Assembly: GCA_965218625.1 (NCBI GenBank)
Contig: CBDCLG010000015.1
Span: 1 to 64,000 of the forward strand
Reading direction: 5' to 3'
DNA length: 64,000 nt
Source of the DNA: Bin5 sp965218625
GTDB lineage: Bacteria > Chloroflexota > Anaerolineae > Caldilineales > Caldilineaceae
Positions 25,524-34,714 of the stretch are shown here, in pieces. Every line of letters begins with the position of its first letter. The stretch's first letter is position 1. Both the position numbers and the translations under genes were made by a program. The notes under the pieces were generated by a model, which did not search any database, was not told where the DNA came from, and saw only the letters and a list, made by a program, of their open reading frames with translations.

Positions 25524-26951
25524 TCAGGCCTGTCGGCGCATCTTTTCGCGCGCTCTCCACCAGTCGCGAAAGCTCTTGCGGGCAAAGGGGGCGAAATCGC
25601 GGTAGGCGGTCCAACCATTCAAAGGCGGCGGCATGAATTTGATGTTGCCCCCGCTCATGCCGGCGTAGACGTTCGAGCCGATGCTGGCGAGTTTGCCGAG
25701 ACTTTCGTAGGTGCGGCGGCGGCTCATCAGCGCGCTGTAGCTCTTGATGCCGAGGGCCTCGGTTGTCGGGCCGGCACCCTTCTGCACGAGATCGGAGCGA
25801 AGGTCGAGCAGCAGGCGGGGCAGGTCTATTTTGACGGGGCAGGCCTCGCGACAGGCGCCGCATAGCGAGGTGGCGTGCGGCAACTCCTTGAAGCGGGTGA
25901 TCTCGGGGGCCATTGCAGGCGTGATGACGGCGCCGATAGGGCCGTTGTATGTACTGCCATAAGCGTGGCCGCCGATCTCCTGATAGACAGGGCAGGCGTT
26001 GAGACAGGCGCCGCAGCGGATGCACATCAGCGCCTCGCCGTAGCCCCTGTCAAACATACGGGTTCGGCCGTTGTCTAGCAGCACGACGTGCACTTGTTCG
26101 GGGCCGTCGACGTCGCCTTCCTGGCGCGGCCCGCTGGTCATAGAGCAGTAGACGGTCATTTGCTGACCGGTTGCGCTGCGGCAGAGGGCCTGGAGCTGGA
26201 GAAAGGCGTCCTCGACGGTGGGCACGAGTTTCTCGATACCCATGACGGCGACATAGACGCGCGGCATGCTGCTTACCATGCGTCCGTTGCCTTCGTTGGT
26301 GACGATGCAGATTGTTCCGGTTTCGGCGATGGCGAAGTTGCAGCCGCTGATGCCCATGTCTGCTGAGAAGAACTCTTTGCGCAGCCGGGCGCGCGCCAGC
26401 GACGTCATTTTCGACGGGTCGCGCGTGGCCGGCATATCGAGTTTTTCCTGGAAGACGTCGGCGATCTCTTCGAGACGCTTGTGGATCACCGGGGCGACAA
26501 TGTGGCTGGGCGGTTCATCGGCCAGTTGGATGATGTACTCACCGAGATCGGTCTCAACGACGCGCAGGCCTGCCTCTTCCATGGCCTGATTGAGGTGAAT
26601 CTCTTCGGTCGCCATCGATTTGGCTTTGACGACCAGCTTGGCGCTGTTCTGCAGCGCGATGTCCTTAACAATTGCCTGCGCATCTTCGATGCCTTCGGCC
26701 CAATGGACGACGCAGCCGTTCTGACGCAGGTTTGATTCCAGCTCCTGAAGATAATCGGGCCAGTTTCGCAGCACATTTTGCTTCATTTGGCGCAGCTGTG
26801 TGCGCAACGTCTCGCCCTCGATTGCGTCCATGGAGGCGTCGCGGGCGTCGGCCATGCGGTCGGTGGCCTTGCTGACGGCAACGCGGAGATTGGGGTCCCC
26901 CAGGGCCTGTCGGACGCGGTCTTTGTAGGGGGCATGGATGTCTACTTGCAT
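25524..26951 (-). CDS. lutB: LutB-like iron-sulfur LUD protein of L-lactate oxidation
   Basis: At 475 residues it has the length usual for LutB. The N-terminal LUD domain includes VHWAEGIEDAQAIV, VKAKSMATEEIHLN and ETDLGEYIIQLA. The middle carries GISGCNFAIAETGTI. The C-terminal third has two 4Fe-4S motifs: CIRCGACLNACPVYQ and SLCGACREACPVKI. It is thought to pass electrons from lactate to the respiratory chain together with LutA. The ATG at 26951 starts MQVDIHAPYKDRV; the longer frame to 27002 lacks conserved sequence. It lies between lutA and lutC. Confidence 0.94.
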   Translation of the reverse strand: MQVDIHAPYKDRVRQALGDPNLRVAVSKATDRMADARDASMDAIEGETLRTQLRQMKQNVLRNWPDYLQELESNLRQNGCVVHWAEGIEDAQAIVKDIALQNSAKLVVKAKSMATEEIHLNQAMEEAGLRVVETDLGEYIIQLADEPPSHIVAPVIHKRLEEIADVFQEKLDMPATRDPSKMTSLARARLRKEFFSADMGISGCNFAIAETGTICIVTNEGNGRMVSSMPRVYVAVMGIEKLVPTVEDAFLQLQALCRSATGQQMTVYCSMTSGPRQEGDVDGPEQVHVVLLDNGRTRMFDRGYGEALMCIRCGACLNACPVYQEIGGHAYGSTYNGPIGAVITPAMAPEITRFKELPHATSLCGACREACPVKIDLPRLLLDLRSDLVQKGAGPTTEALGIKSYSALMSRRRTYESLGKLASIGSNVYAGMSGGNIKFMPPPLNGWTAYRDFAPFARKSFRDWWRAREKMRRQA

Positions 26952-27037
26952 CGAAGTCGATCCTATTGGCCGGTCGTGTGCGTTGATGGAGCAAGGCAGC
27001 AACGCACACGACCGGGGTCGGGGGCTGCGCCTGCAGA

Positions 27038-27889
27038 TCAGGCAACATCGCCCCAGCGTCGCGGATGGTCGGCGGGCGTCGGGGCCGGGTCGGGCGGCGG
27101 GCGCAGGTGACTGCCGGAATGGTCGTTGAGGATCTCGGCGATATGTTGGGCACGGCAGTCGACGCCTTCACGACTGAGTATACCGTTGATCTGGGTCATG
27201 CAGCTGACATCGCAGAGGACGATGGCGTCGGCGCCGCTCTGTTGGGCGGAGCGGGCCTTTGCCCGTCCCATTGCTGCGCTGATGCCACTGTTCTTGATGG
27301 CGAAGAGCCCGCCGAAACCGCAGCAGTCGTGGGCGTGCGGCAAGTCGACGAGCTCGAGGCCCTCCACACCGGCGAGCAATTTGCGCGGCTGGTCGTCGAC
27401 ACCCAGCTCGCGGAAGAGATGGCAGCAGGGGTGGTAGGCGGCCTTGCCCTGAAGTTGGGCGCCGGTATTCACCAGGCCGAGAACGTCGACCAGGAACTCG
27501 GTCAACTCGAAGGTCGCCGCCGCCAGGCGTCGGGCCTGAATGCTTGGATCCGGCTCATTCGATTCCTGGAAGATCGCTTCGTAGAAGTGGCTGGTCATGG
27601 TGGCGCAGCTGCCGGAGGGCGCGACAATGGCGTCGACCTCGCCGCTGTCGACGAGCGGCCCGAAGATCGAAATGAATCGCCGCGCCAGTTTGCGCGCCTC
27701 GTTGCGGTAACCGGCGTTGAAGGCCGGCTGTCCGCAGCAGGTCTGCTCCTCTGGAAAAATGACTTCGATGCCGTTTTTCTCCAGCAGCTCGCAGGCGGCG
27801 ATGCCGACGCCGGGGTAGAGCATGTCGACCATGCATGTTACAAAAAGGGCGACGCGCTCAGGTCTTCTTTCAAAAGTGACTTTATGCAT
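27038..27889 (-). CDS. lutA: LutA-like cysteine-rich (CCG domain) Fe-S protein of L-lactate oxidation
   Basis: LutA is a heterodisulfide-reductase-like CCG protein. Two CCG domains are visible: EEQTCCGQPAFNAGY with VAPSGSCATM, and AYHPCCHLFRELGV with HDCCGFGGLFAIKN and LCDVSCMTQI. The start VALFVTCMVDMLYP is typical. At 283 residues it is somewhat longer than Bacillus LutA, mainly from a Pro-rich C-terminal tail. It is the first gene of lutABC. The M24 peptidase gene is 106 bases upstream. Confidence 0.92.
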   Translation of the reverse strand: MHKVTFERRPERVALFVTCMVDMLYPGVGIAACELLEKNGIEVIFPEEQTCCGQPAFNAGYRNEARKLARRFISIFGPLVDSGEVDAIVAPSGSCATMTSHFYEAIFQESNEPDPSIQARRLAAATFELTEFLVDVLGLVNTGAQLQGKAAYHPCCHLFRELGVDDQPRKLLAGVEGLELVDLPHAHDCCGFGGLFAIKNSGISAAMGRAKARSAQQSGADAIVLCDVSCMTQINGILSREGVDCRAQHIAEILNDHSGSHLRPPPDPAPTPADHPRRWGDVA

Positions 27890-27995
27890 GGACTGGTCCG
27901 CTCGTCAGGCTGCGTCGGGTACTGCGCATTGCGCGGCTTATGGCTGGAAGCGCTTCTCGAAGACGGGTTGGAGAAAGAGCAGCGTAAGTTTCGCT

Positions 27996-29225
27996 TCAGT
28001 CGCCCAGGAGCACAGGCTCCTTCTGGTACGGGAGCGTGGTCACCTCCAGGCCGTCCTTCTGGACGACACAGTTGACTTCGGTGCGGACGCCCAGTCCTTT
28101 GCCCTTGCCGCTGTCGTCGAAATCGAGCTGGGGCAGGTAGATGCCTGGTTCGATGGTAATCATGACGCCTGGGACCAGGCTGCGGCGGTCCTGGGTCTCG
28201 ACGTTGTCGATGTTGACGCCGTTCCAGTGCAGATTCGGACCCAGGCTGTGGCCGGTGCGGTGGAGAATGCCGTGGCCGAAGCCGGCCTCTTCGATCACGC
28301 GCCGGGCGGCGGCGTCGACTTCGTAGCCATGGACGGCCCGGCCGCCATCGAGTGCCCGTTGGATGACGGCGATTGCCGTGTCGCGCGCGGATGCGACCAC
28401 GTCGAAGACGCGGGCCATGGTCGGGGGCGCCTGAGGGCCGCAGTAGGCGGTCCAGGTGATGTCGGCGTAGCAGTCGTCGGGACGGTTCCCCTCCCTGGCC
28501 CACAGGTCGATCAAGAGGGCGTCGCCGCGGCGGACCGGGCTGTGCAGCTGTGCGCTGGGGGCGTAGTGGGGCAGGGCCGCGTTGGCGTTGACGGCCACGA
28601 TTGGGTCGTGGCCCCATTCCAGATCGGCAGCGCGGAACCGGTCCACGATCAGCTGCTGCACGGCGTATTCGGTGGTCTCCCGGTCGGCGCGCAGGGCTGC
28701 GTCGACGAAAGCAAAGGCGGCGTCTTTGGCTGCCAGCATGTGGGCGGCGGCGCGACGGTGGCTTTCGATCTGTTGTGACGTGAGCACGGCCTGCACGAGC
28801 TGGACGAGGTCGGCGCTGCTGACAACGGTTGCAGGGCTGGTCGCGCGCACGATTTCTAGCGTGCCGGCATCGACTTTGCTGACATAGGGAATGGCGCAGC
28901 GGGGGCTGTACTCCATGGCGATCGTTTTGGAGTCGCCCTGCGGGAGGAACTTGCGCAGTTTATCCTCCATCTCCTGCCAGCTGACGTACAGGTGGAGCGG
29001 CCCGGCCAGGTCGGGGTCCACGGCGCTGAAGACCGCCTGCTCGATGGCGTGCACCAGCCATTGCGGCTCGCCCTCGGCGGGAATCCACAGGAACCAGCGA
29101 CGCGTGCCGGTAAATTCCAGCCCGGCGACGGATGCGGCGATCGGGTTCTGGCCGCGAAAGTCGTAGAGCAGCCAGCCTGCCATGCCGTTATCGCGCAGAT
29201 GGTCGCGGACTTGCTGTAGTTTCAC
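27996..29225 (-). CDS. M24 family metallopeptidase (Xaa-Pro aminopeptidase/creatinase-like)
   Basis: The 409-residue protein has a creatinase-type N-terminal domain (GMAGWLLYDFRGQNPIA) and a pita-bread catalytic domain. The metal ligands appear in order: Asp in LIDLWAREG and ADITWTAY, His in LHRTGHSLG, Glu in ITIEPGIYLP and Glu in VRTEVNCVV. It would cleave N-terminal residues before proline or act on a related small substrate. It is divergent from ssb and upstream of lutABC. Confidence 0.9.
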   Translation of the reverse strand: MKLQQVRDHLRDNGMAGWLLYDFRGQNPIAASVAGLEFTGTRRWFLWIPAEGEPQWLVHAIEQAVFSAVDPDLAGPLHLYVSWQEMEDKLRKFLPQGDSKTIAMEYSPRCAIPYVSKVDAGTLEIVRATSPATVVSSADLVQLVQAVLTSQQIESHRRAAAHMLAAKDAAFAFVDAALRADRETTEYAVQQLIVDRFRAADLEWGHDPIVAVNANAALPHYAPSAQLHSPVRRGDALLIDLWAREGNRPDDCYADITWTAYCGPQAPPTMARVFDVVASARDTAIAVIQRALDGGRAVHGYEVDAAARRVIEEAGFGHGILHRTGHSLGPNLHWNGVNIDNVETQDRRSLVPGVMITIEPGIYLPQLDFDDSGKGKGLGVRTEVNCVVQKDGLEVTTLPYQKEPVLLGD

Positions 29226-29446
29226 GGACAGACTCTTTCTGGCGCCGGCGCGGGCATCACCTGACTTGGCGCCCAGGCAAATGAATGGGAAACGGCGGCT
29301 CGGGTTACGCTGACATTATTCCATGAAGTGGCGAATCGGTCTAATCCGCGGCGGTCTTCAGGAAAGTCGAATTGGAGGATGGCGCTGACGAAAGACAGGT
29401 GAGAAAGTTTCGAATTTGAACTCTTACGCGCGGGGGATGTCTGATT

Positions 29447-29474
29447 TTGCGTACTGTTAGAACGTATGTACAAT
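29447..29474 (+). promoter_or_regulatory. ssb promoter overlapped by a candidate LexA box
   Basis: TTGCGT (29447-29452) and TACAAT (29469-29474) are 16 bases apart, about 85 bases before the first ssb ATG. GAACGTATGTAC at 29460-29471 fits GAAC-N4-GTNC and covers the spacer and the start of the -10. ssb is a classic SOS-linked gene in many bacteria. The rest of the 29226-29559 gap shows nothing else I can name. Confidence 0.5.
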
Positions 29475-29559
29475 AGTACCCGGATGGTTTGGCGAGCCTG
29501 TCGTGCCTGCCGGACCGATTTATCATTTCGATTGCGAATTCCCCCAAGGAGACTGTACA

Positions 29560-29985
29560 ATGTACCAGCAGATCACACTCGTAGGGAACCTGGGTCGCGA
29601 CCCGGAGATGCGGTATGCGCCAAGCGGCAACCCGGTTACGAATTTCAGCGTCGCCACCAGTCGAACGTGGACAGGACAGGACGGGCAGCGCCAGGACAGG
29701 ACCGTTTGGTTCCGCGTGGCTGCATGGGAGCGTTTGGCCGAAACCTGTAACCAGTATCTGTCAAAAGGAAGTCGGGTGCTGGTCGTGGGGGAGGTGGAGG
29801 AGCCCTACGTGTGGACGGACGAGAGCGGGAATTCGCGCGCTTCGCTGCAAGTGAGAGCGCGCAGCGTGCAGTTCCTGAGTTCACGCGCCGAGGCTGGCGA
29901 GCAGTCCGGCGCACAGCCTGTGTACGCCGATGGCGAGAATGCTCCCAGTCCGGATGCCGGTAGCGACGTGGACGTTCCCTTTTGA
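29560..29985 (+). CDS. ssb: Single-stranded DNA-binding protein, first of two tandem copies
   Basis: SSB coats single-stranded DNA in replication and repair. The 141 residues form an OB fold (MYQQITLVGNLGRDPEMRY, then WFRVAAWERLAETC and VLVVGEVEE), a short disordered linker and the acidic partner-binding tip DVDVPF. The ATG at 29560 has AAGGAG upstream; the frame from 29503 is an extension. It is followed after 123 bases by a close paralogue. A candidate LexA box lies in its promoter. Confidence 0.95.
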   Translation: MYQQITLVGNLGRDPEMRYAPSGNPVTNFSVATSRTWTGQDGQRQDRTVWFRVAAWERLAETCNQYLSKGSRVLVVGEVEEPYVWTDESGNSRASLQVRARSVQFLSSRAEAGEQSGAQPVYADGENAPSPDAGSDVDVPF

Positions 29986-30108
29986 TAGGATATCTGCCAG
30001 GTATCATGTAAGCGCTGGCTGGGAACGGGTCGACGGGGCGATGCCTGACGCGGCCCGTTGCGCCGGCGCCGGCTGATAGAAAATGAATTGAGGGAAGGAA
30101 GAGACTCA

Positions 30109-30537
30109 ATGTATCAACAGATAACACTAATTGGGAACCTGGGCCGAGATCCGGAGATGCGCTACACGCCCAGCGGAACGCCTGTGACCTCGTTCAGCGT
30201 CGCCGTTAACCGGTCATGGACGGGGCAGGACGGGCAGCGGCAGGACAAGACGACGTGGTTCCGCGTGTCCGCGTGGCAGAGGCTGGCAGAGACCTGCAAT
30301 CAGTTTCTGACAAAAGGGCAACGCGTACTTGTTGTCGGTGAAGTTGAAGAACCGAGCACGTGGACCGACAGGGAGGGCAACACGCGGGCCTCACTGGAAG
30401 TTAGAGCACGAAATGTGCAGTTCCTCAGCACTCGAGCCGAGAGAGAAGGAATGGGCGCGGGACAGGGAGAGTCTTGGGGCGGCGGCGGTCCGGCCGAGGG
30501 CCCAGATCCTGGCGGCGAGGACGACATTCCGTTTTAG
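30109..30537 (+). CDS. ssb: Single-stranded DNA-binding protein, second tandem copy
   Basis: This 142-residue SSB is nearly identical to the preceding copy through the OB fold (QITLIGNLGRDPEMRY, GQDGQRQDKT, VLVVGEVEE). It differs in the linker, which is Gly-rich (ESWGGGGPAEG), and in the tip, EDDIPF, the more canonical form. GGGAAGGAAG precedes the ATG at 30109. The two genes arose by tandem duplication; distinct tips suggest different partner affinity. No promoter was found in the 123-bp gap, so they may be co-transcribed. Confidence 0.95.
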   Translation: MYQQITLIGNLGRDPEMRYTPSGTPVTSFSVAVNRSWTGQDGQRQDKTTWFRVSAWQRLAETCNQFLTKGQRVLVVGEVEEPSTWTDREGNTRASLEVRARNVQFLSTRAEREGMGAGQGESWGGGGPAEGPDPGGEDDIPF

Positions 30538-30678
30538 GGACGTCTTTCCGTCAGGCGCCGGCGCGAAGCTTGCGACTCGCTCACATGTAGACCGAATCGG
30601 CCGGTCTGTCAGGTGTCCATCGCTGACAGGATAAGCGCTCGTTCTCATTGGCCTCGCGGAAGGACGGGCTCCAGTCGC

Positions 30679-31734
30679 TCAGACGAACACAGCCTGACCC
30701 TCGCGGGCGGACTGCTGCGCGGCGAGGAGGAAACGCAGGATGTCGCGGCCTTCGGCGCCGGTCAGGCGGGGCGGGTCCCCGCTTTCAAATGCGTCGATGA
30801 GATGGCGGGTGGCGTGGACGAAGCTCAACTCCCAGGCGACCGGTATGTCGTCGAAAATGCGCGTCTTGCCGTCGCGGTAGAGGATGAGGGGCGGCGCGTC
30901 AGCCAGCCGGCCATGCCCCCCATTGATCCAGAGCACGCCCCTGGTTCCCGTGATTTCGACGCGGTCATCCTGCGCATAGTGCCGGGTCCCGATCTCCAGC
31001 TGCGGCGAGTATACGACCTCCATTGAGCCGAACCGGTTGCCGGGAAACTTCCACGAAACGATGGCGGGCGCATCCAGCACACGGCCCGGCATCAACTCCA
31101 TCTCGCCGATCCAGGCGTGCACTTCCTCCGCCAACCCCATAAACTGCCAGGCCAGCGCGAACTTGTGGTGGCCATCATCGAAAACCAGCGGCCCGCCGCC
31201 GCAGGTCTCCGGGTCGAATCGCCAAGCCCAGGTCGCGAGAGGCACGTGCCAGGCGTTCGGGCTGAATCCGGCGTTGCTTTTGATGCGGATGGTCAGCGGG
31301 TCGCCGATTTCGCCGGCGTCAATCAACTCAATCGCCCGCGTCACGGGCGGGTAGAAGAGGAAATTTTCGTAGACGCGCAGTAGTTTCCCGGCAGCAGTTG
31401 CGGCCGCGATCATTTCGTCCGCTTGTGCCTGGGACAGCGCCATCGGCTTCTGGACAGAGACATGCTTGCCGGCGGCGAAGGCGTCCAGGGTAACGGGATG
31501 GTGGAGGTTATGGGGCAGCAGAACCTCGACAAGGTCGAGTTCGGGGAGGGCGAGAAGCTCGTTGTGATGGCTGAAGATGCGCGCGGATGGTACGCCCCAC
31601 TCGGCGGCGCGGCGCTCGGCGCTTACCCGGTCGATGTCGCAGACGGCTACGATCTGGGCGCGCTCGTTTTGGAGGTATTCGATCGCGTGCAGGTCGCTGA
31701 TGCGGCCGGTTCCGATAACTCCTACGCGTAGCAT
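30679..31734 (-). CDS. Gfo/Idh/MocA family oxidoreductase
   Basis: This 351-residue NAD(P)-dependent sugar or inositol oxidoreductase has a Rossmann start LRVGVIGTGRISDLH and the family QKP turn in VSVQKPMALS (Lys-Pro of the usual EKP motif, Glu replaced by Gln). The C-terminal alpha/beta domain carries FDDGHHKF, where the catalytic His normally lies. The ATG at 31734 opens the Rossmann fold; the longer frame to 31863 does not. Substrate unknown. It is one of five family members in the window. Confidence 0.9.
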   Translation of the reverse strand: MLRVGVIGTGRISDLHAIEYLQNERAQIVAVCDIDRVSAERRAAEWGVPSARIFSHHNELLALPELDLVEVLLPHNLHHPVTLDAFAAGKHVSVQKPMALSQAQADEMIAAATAAGKLLRVYENFLFYPPVTRAIELIDAGEIGDPLTIRIKSNAGFSPNAWHVPLATWAWRFDPETCGGGPLVFDDGHHKFALAWQFMGLAEEVHAWIGEMELMPGRVLDAPAIVSWKFPGNRFGSMEVVYSPQLEIGTRHYAQDDRVEITGTRGVLWINGGHGRLADAPPLILYRDGKTRIFDDIPVAWELSFVHATRHLIDAFESGDPPRLTGAEGRDILRFLLAAQQSAREGQAVFV

Positions 31735-31778
31735 TGCCTGGCAGTTGCCCCAAGTGGCATTGGATTGAGCGGGAATGC

Positions 31779-32480
31779 TTACACGCCCTTCATTTCCAGA
31801 CGGCCCAGGTAGATCAGGGACTCCAGATCTTGCGCGGCATCCGGCATATGGCGGACAACGCACTCCCGAGTCCGATCCAGCTCGTCATCCGCGGCGAGGC
31901 CAAGCATTTTCGAGAGGTCTGCGAGATCCTGCGCGCGCGAAGTTTCCAACTTCATGAGGACAAGATAGGGCAGATCCAAGACGGGGAAGCCGGCCGCGTC
32001 GCGTCGCTCCCGTTGAAATGCATCGTCTATCCAGGCGAAAGGGATCAGGCGCAGGTCGATCTCAGTGCCGTCGGGTCCGTCCAGTGTGAAGCCGGGGACC
32101 GACAGTTCAGAAACGCGTCGAAAGCCTGCTCCTTGAAGTCGCGCCAGCGCCTCGTCACCGTCCTCAAAGTGAACAAGGATGTCGAAATCTCGTGTCATGC
32201 GTTCGGGCATATAAGCGCGGGTCGCCACTGCGCCCACGACCGCCCAACGGACCTCCTTCAGCAGTTCTCGCAGGTCGGGCCAGGCGAATCTCGCAGTGCG
32301 TTCGCGCAGAAGCCGGGGTGCGCTGCCGGTCCCAGGCTTTTGGCGCCGCGGTGAGAGCGATAGGAGAAGGCGTCGTCTTTGGGCCGGGGTGAGTTGGCCA
32401 TCAGCCGCGATTGCGGCGATGGCAGGCGGCACCTCTCCAGACTTGCGATCGATGTCAATACACCTCCGTGTTCGTCGCAT
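31779..32480 (-). CDS. Nucleotidyltransferase-fold protein (AbiEii-like)
   Basis: The 233-residue frame holds a minimal nucleotidyltransferase core: VRWAVVGAVATRAYM then RMTRDFDILVHF, with Asp-x-Asp metal ligands, and a third acid in TEIDLRLIPF. The usual Gly-Gly before the helix is Gly-Ala here. A C-terminal helical part (DLPYLVLMKLETSRAQDLADL) is typical of AbiEii/MenT-like toxins and related house-keeping proteins. No clear antitoxin gene is adjacent. The first 45 residues are unlike the family. The start is uncertain because the ATG overlaps the SDR gene end by 26 bases and has no good ribosome site. Confidence 0.7.
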   Translation of the reverse strand: MRRTRRCIDIDRKSGEVPPAIAAIAADGQLTPAQRRRLLLSLSPRRQKPGTGSAPRLLRERTARFAWPDLRELLKEVRWAVVGAVATRAYMPERMTRDFDILVHFEDGDEALARLQGAGFRRVSELSVPGFTLDGPDGTEIDLRLIPFAWIDDAFQRERRDAAGFPVLDLPYLVLMKLETSRAQDLADLSKMLGLAADDELDRTRECVVRHMPDAAQDLESLIYLGRLEMKGV

Positions 32481-33192
32481 AGAGATCGATGCGGTCGGCG
32501 TTGGCGCGCTGGGGGAGGCTGGCGGCGTAGAGGACGGTGGCTGCGATATCCTCGGCCTGCATCATCAGTTTGCGCGTCTCCAGCGGGGGCGGAACGGGGC
32601 GGCGGTCCAGCAACGGGGTGGCGGCGACGCCGGGATTGATGACGCAGGCACGCACGCCGTGGGGGTTGCCTTCCTCGTTGGTGATTTGGTTGAGGGCCTG
32701 CATCCCCATTTTGGCGCTGCTGTAGGCGACTCCCGCCAAGAGGCTGGGGAAGTTGGCGGCGCGCGAGGCGATGTTAATAATGGTGCCGGCGCCGCGCGCC
32801 TTCATCTGCGGCAGGAGCAGGCTGGTGAAAAGGAAGGCGCTGACCAGGTTGACGTTGGCGACGACCTGAAAATCGGCCGTGGTTGTGTCGACGATGGTGC
32901 GGTTGGGGACGTTCGTGCCGGCGTTGTTTACCAGCACGTCAATCGGGCCGAATTCGGCGTCGATCTTGTCAACGGTTGCGCGGACTTGCGATTCATCCCC
33001 CACATCGCAGGGGCAGACGAGGGTCCGGACACCGGTTGGCTCGATGCGTTTCGCCAGGGCGTGCAGCATCTCTTCGCGGCGGGCAACCAGGGCCACATGC
33101 GCGCCGGCCTGTGCGAACTGCAGTGCAATCGCCTCTCCGAAGCCGCTGCTGGCGCCTGTGACCAGGACATTCTGACCGGACAGGTTGTTCAT
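32455..33192 (-). CDS. SDR family oxidoreductase
   Basis: This 245-residue short-chain dehydrogenase has the cofactor motif VLVTGASSGFGEAIA, NNAG, catalytic Ser in INIASRAA and Tyr-x-x-x-Lys in YSSAKMG. It resembles YdfG/serine-3-dehydrogenase-like members. GGAGA precedes the ATG. It lies 13 bases after the Gfo/Idh/MocA gene stop at 33206, so they are probably co-transcribed. Confidence 0.9.
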   Translation of the reverse strand: MNNLSGQNVLVTGASSGFGEAIALQFAQAGAHVALVARREEMLHALAKRIEPTGVRTLVCPCDVGDESQVRATVDKIDAEFGPIDVLVNNAGTNVPNRTIVDTTTADFQVVANVNLVSAFLFTSLLLPQMKARGAGTIINIASRAANFPSLLAGVAYSSAKMGMQALNQITNEEGNPHGVRACVINPGVAATPLLDRRPVPPPLETRKLMMQAEDIAATVLYAASLPQRANADRIDLYATNTEVY

Positions 33193-33205
33193 ATTGGCGG
33201 TCTCC

Positions 33206-34534
33206 TTACGCGAAATTGAGTTTCAGCAGGTCATCGACTTCGACGGGCTGGCCGGAGGCAATGGAGTGGTTGGCTGCGATGCCCAACAGAATCGAGGCAG
33301 CGCCGTCAATGTGCGAGGCGGCACGCGCAAAGGGGTCTTCGGGCGGGTCGGGGTGGAAGATCTGCTCCAGCATTACGCGGTCACCTCCGCCGTGCCCGCC
33401 GATGCCCTCCGGCACGTCAACGCTGTAGGGGGTGCCGTGCATGGGGAAGACCCAGATGTGCTTGCCGCCGAAGTCGGGCAGTGGGCTGCCGGCGTCGGGC
33501 AGGCTCTCCTCCTCGCCGGCCACGAAGGTGCGTCCAACGGCCTCGATCGCTTCCACTTCGATGCGGCCGCGGTCGCCGGTGACGGCGGCGCGGTAACCTT
33601 CCCAGGGGCAGTAGGCGAGGAGCGAGTAGCTGAGAATGATGCCGTTGCGATAGCGGGCTGTGACGCTCATCGTGTCCTCGGCGGTGATATTGTCGCCGAA
33701 GACGTTGCGGTCGCGCAGGTAGCCGCTATCGGTCTCAGCGCTCAGGTAGAGGCCGCGCAGCGTTTCGTCGGATTCGAGGCTGAGGGCGAACGGGTCGGCG
33801 GCGGCGGCCTTCTCGCCGGTGTAGCGGTCGTAGCTGTAGTTTTCGCCGCGCGCGTCCGCGTTTTCACGTCCGTAGAATAGCAGGTCGCCCTGGGCGTAGA
33901 CCGTTTGGGGAATCGAGTCGATCCACCAGTTGATCAGGTCGAAGTGGTGGGTGGACTTGTGCACGAGCAGGCCGCCCGACTTGTCCTTTTCGCGGTGCCA
34001 GCGGCGGAAGTAGTCTGCGCCGTGGCGCGTATCCAGCACCCAGGAGAAGTCGACGTGGCGCGGGCGGCCGACAACGCCCTGCATGATCAGCTCGCGCACG
34101 GTGGTCGCGAGAGGCGCGTAGCGGTAGTTGAAAGTGACGCGCAGCGCGCGGCCGGTCCGCTGGATCGTGTCGAAGATCTGGCGGGCTTTGGCGTCGTCGG
34201 TCGTCATCGGCTTCTCGGTGATGGCATCGCAGCCCAGCTCCATGGCGCGGCAGATGTACTGGTGATGCGTGGCGTCCATCGTGGTTACGATGACGACGTC
34301 CGGCCTGGTTTCGGCGATCATGCGGTCGAAGTCGTTGGCGTGGTAGGTGGGCAGGGGCGCGTTGCCGTTGCGCTGCTCGATCTGCCGGTTGTACCAGTCC
34401 ATGCGCGTCTGGCTGAGGTCGCAGAGTGCGACCAGTTCATTCCACTGTGCGAAGTCGCCCAGAATGGCGTCTATGTACATCCTGGCGCGCCCGCCGGTGC
34501 CGACGAGCGCGAAGCGGCGCTTGGGTGAAGACAC
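33206..34534 (-). CDS. Gfo/Idh/MocA family oxidoreductase, long form
   Basis: At 442 residues this member is about 90 residues longer than usual. The Rossmann start is RFALVGTGGRARMY, the conserved EKP lies in AITEKPMTT, and the C-terminal domain contains HKSTHHFDLINWWI with the likely catalytic His. Extra length is in the C-terminal half, around YSYDRYTGEKAAAAD and the metal-free loop after it. It starts with GTG. Such long forms are frequent near sulfatases and glycan genes; the role here is inferred as sugar modification. Confidence 0.88.
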   Translation of the reverse strand: MSSPKRRFALVGTGGRARMYIDAILGDFAQWNELVALCDLSQTRMDWYNRQIEQRNGNAPLPTYHANDFDRMIAETRPDVVIVTTMDATHHQYICRAMELGCDAITEKPMTTDDAKARQIFDTIQRTGRALRVTFNYRYAPLATTVRELIMQGVVGRPRHVDFSWVLDTRHGADYFRRWHREKDKSGGLLVHKSTHHFDLINWWIDSIPQTVYAQGDLLFYGRENADARGENYSYDRYTGEKAAAADPFALSLESDETLRGLYLSAETDSGYLRDRNVFGDNITAEDTMSVTARYRNGIILSYSLLAYCPWEGYRAAVTGDRGRIEVEAIEAVGRTFVAGEEESLPDAGSPLPDFGGKHIWVFPMHGTPYSVDVPEGIGGHGGGDRVMLEQIFHPDPPEDPFARAASHIDGAASILLGIAANHSIASGQPVEVDDLLKLNFA

Positions 34535-34614
34535 AGGAGGTTCCCTTCTTGATGGTGAGCACAGTTCTCTTGTATTCCTGGCAGATCCATGCCAGATTTC
34601 TGATACAAATATAC

Positions 34615-34620
34615 TATAAT
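34615..34620 (+). promoter_or_regulatory. Possible -10 element upstream of hicAB
   Basis: A perfect TATAAT lies 95 bases before the hicA ATG in an AT-rich stretch, but no -35 hexamer is found at the expected distance. It is offered only as a candidate. Confidence 0.25.
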
Positions 34621-34714
34621 GTAACGCCTACCAATTCAGAGCTACTATTGTGAAAAGTCGAAGTGCCTTTACCAACCATCACGATTTGTCATTGCGTACG
34701 GTCTTATTGATACT

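Noticed and set aside
32296..33219. A 307-codon plus-strand frame opposite the SDR gene
   Set aside because: It is antisense to an SDR with all catalytic motifs; the composition is shadow-like.
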